DNA of 33,525 nucleotides. It comes from Lachnospiraceae bacterium. Lineage in GTDB: Bacteria; Bacillota; Clostridia; Lachnospirales; Lachnospiraceae. The DNA is taken from NCBI GenBank assembly GCA_015056975.1, contig SVFG01000023.1:1-33525 (forward strand), read 5' to 3'. Shown here in pieces: positions 32,897 through 33,525 of the stretch (position 1 is the first letter of the stretch; every line of letters starts with the position of its first letter). The notes under the pieces are model-generated. The model was not told the origin of the DNA. It ran no database searches and saw nothing but the letters and a program-made list of their open reading frames with translations. The position numbers and the translations under genes are program-made.

Positions 32897-33525
32897 TTAC
32901 ATTCCCATCTCTTCCTTCACCTGCCTAAAGCACTCCACAATGTAAAGGATATCCTCCTCAGAGAGTGCCGCAGAAAGCTGTGTCCTGATTCTCGCTTTGC
33001 CCTTGGGCACCACGGGATAAGAGAACGCTACCACATAGACCCCCTTTTCCATCATCCGGCTCGCCATCTCCACCGCCTTATGTTCGTCATAGAGCATCAC
33101 CGGAATGATGGGTGTGCCGCCATCCATGACACTGAGACCAATCTCCTTGATTTTATCTGCAAAGAGTTTTGTGTTTGCAAACAGCTTTTCCCGCATGGAG
33201 AGGTCATTCTCAATCATCTCCAGCACCTTTATTGAACCTGCCGCAACCGCAGGCGCCAGCGTGTTGGAAAAGAGATATGGACGCGATCTCTGGCGAAGCA
33301 GATCAATGATCTCCTTTCTTCCGGAGGTAAAGCCGCCGGACGCCCCGCCCAGTGCTTTTCCAAAGGTACCGGTAATGATATCCACTCTGCCGCTCACGCC
33401 ACAGTACTCTGCGGTTCCCCTTCCGGTTGCCCCCATAAATCCGGCTGCGTGGCTGTCATCCACCATCACCAGTGCGTCATACTCGTCCGCCAGATCGCAG
33501 ATGCTCTTCAAATCAGCCACAATGC
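32897..33525 (-). CDS. kbl: 2-amino-3-ketobutyrate CoA ligase, 3' part
   Basis: About 209 C-terminal residues are present; the 5' part lies beyond the window, and the apparent GTG near the edge is an internal Val codon. The PLP-dependent alpha-oxoamine synthase features are clear: MVDDSHAAGFMG (cofactor-contacting Asp and His), the Schiff-base Lys in TFGKALGGASGGF, and the small-domain end PKGKARIRTQLSAALSEEDI. The enzyme converts 2-amino-3-ketobutyrate and CoA to glycine and acetyl-CoA in threonine breakdown. It is convergent with the regulator, has its own terminator and seems unrelated to the glycan locus. Other alpha-oxoamine synthases are possible, but the motif set fits Kbl best. Confidence 0.85.
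   Translation of the reverse strand, partial: IVADLKSICDLADEYDALVMVDDSHAAGFMGATGRGTAEYCGVSGRVDIITGTFGKALGGASGGFTSGRKEIIDLLRQRSRPYLFSNTLAPAVAAGSIKVLEMIENDLSMREKLFANTKLFADKIKEIGLSVMDGGTPIIPVMLYDEHKAVEMASRMMEKGVYVVAFSYPVVPKGKARIRTQLSAALSEEDILYIVECFRQVKEEMGM

Overview
The window reads as low-GC Gram-positive chromosome, most likely a gut-type Clostridia (Lachnospiraceae-like). This is inferred from strong AGGAGG ribosome sites, an LplA/LplB/YtcP-type sugar importer without its own ATPase, a membrane-spanning AraC-type regulator, and a surface protein ending in CxxCG repeats, a low-complexity stalk and an STGD-type anchor. No RNA gene, CRISPR array, transposase or phage gene was seen.

Nearly the whole window (about 186 to 30208) is one co-oriented minus-strand glycan-use locus. 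A plus-strand regulator (30455-32761) is transcribed divergently from it. Reading in the direction of transcription, the first block (30208 to 12914) holds a Gfo/Idh/MocA oxidoreductase, a CapA-like metallophosphatase, an M20 amidohydrolase, a large alpha/alpha-barrel glycosidase (DUF4450-like), a GH3 beta-N-acetylhexosaminidase-like enzyme, an SGNH esterase, a HAD phosphatase, a MATE transporter, a 1526-residue surface sialidase-fold protein and a PHP-domain protein. A second promoter then drives permease, permease and binding lipoprotein (12741 to 9160), closed by a terminator. The last block (8800 to 186) holds two alpha/beta hydrolases, a convincing N-acetylneuraminate lyase, a glycosidase-like protein, a creatininase-family amidohydrolase, an acetylesterase-like hydrolase, a D-lyxose/mannose isomerase, a 25-codon remnant of a PfkB sugar kinase and a DUF4432 epimerase-like protein.

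The parts suggest the following order of use, which is inference. A cell-wall-attached sialidase-like protein releases or binds a sialylated or related acidic glycan. The LplABC-type importer takes up the product. Four esterases remove O-acyl groups, and cytoplasmic glycosidases trim the chain. The lyase splits the nine-carbon sugar to ManNAc and pyruvate. The usual partners NanE and NanK are absent. Instead there are a lyxose/mannose-type isomerase, two amidohydrolases and a broken kinase, so the route after the lyase may be unconventional or completed elsewhere.

The best regulatory signal is a pair of related 45-bp stretches, each ending in a -35 box, upstream of the two minus-strand promoters (30276-30320 and 12799-12843). 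Both carry GATATTCT at exactly the same distance from the -35 and share ATTCG and AATTG further in. They are good candidates for the binding site of the AraC-type regulator. Other structural points are a decayed second copy of a hydrolase 3' end, a 33-bp repeat at the left edge, a 15-bp repeat encoding a TTESD stalk, and several long hairpins. At the right edge lies an unrelated partial gene for 2-amino-3-ketobutyrate CoA ligase.
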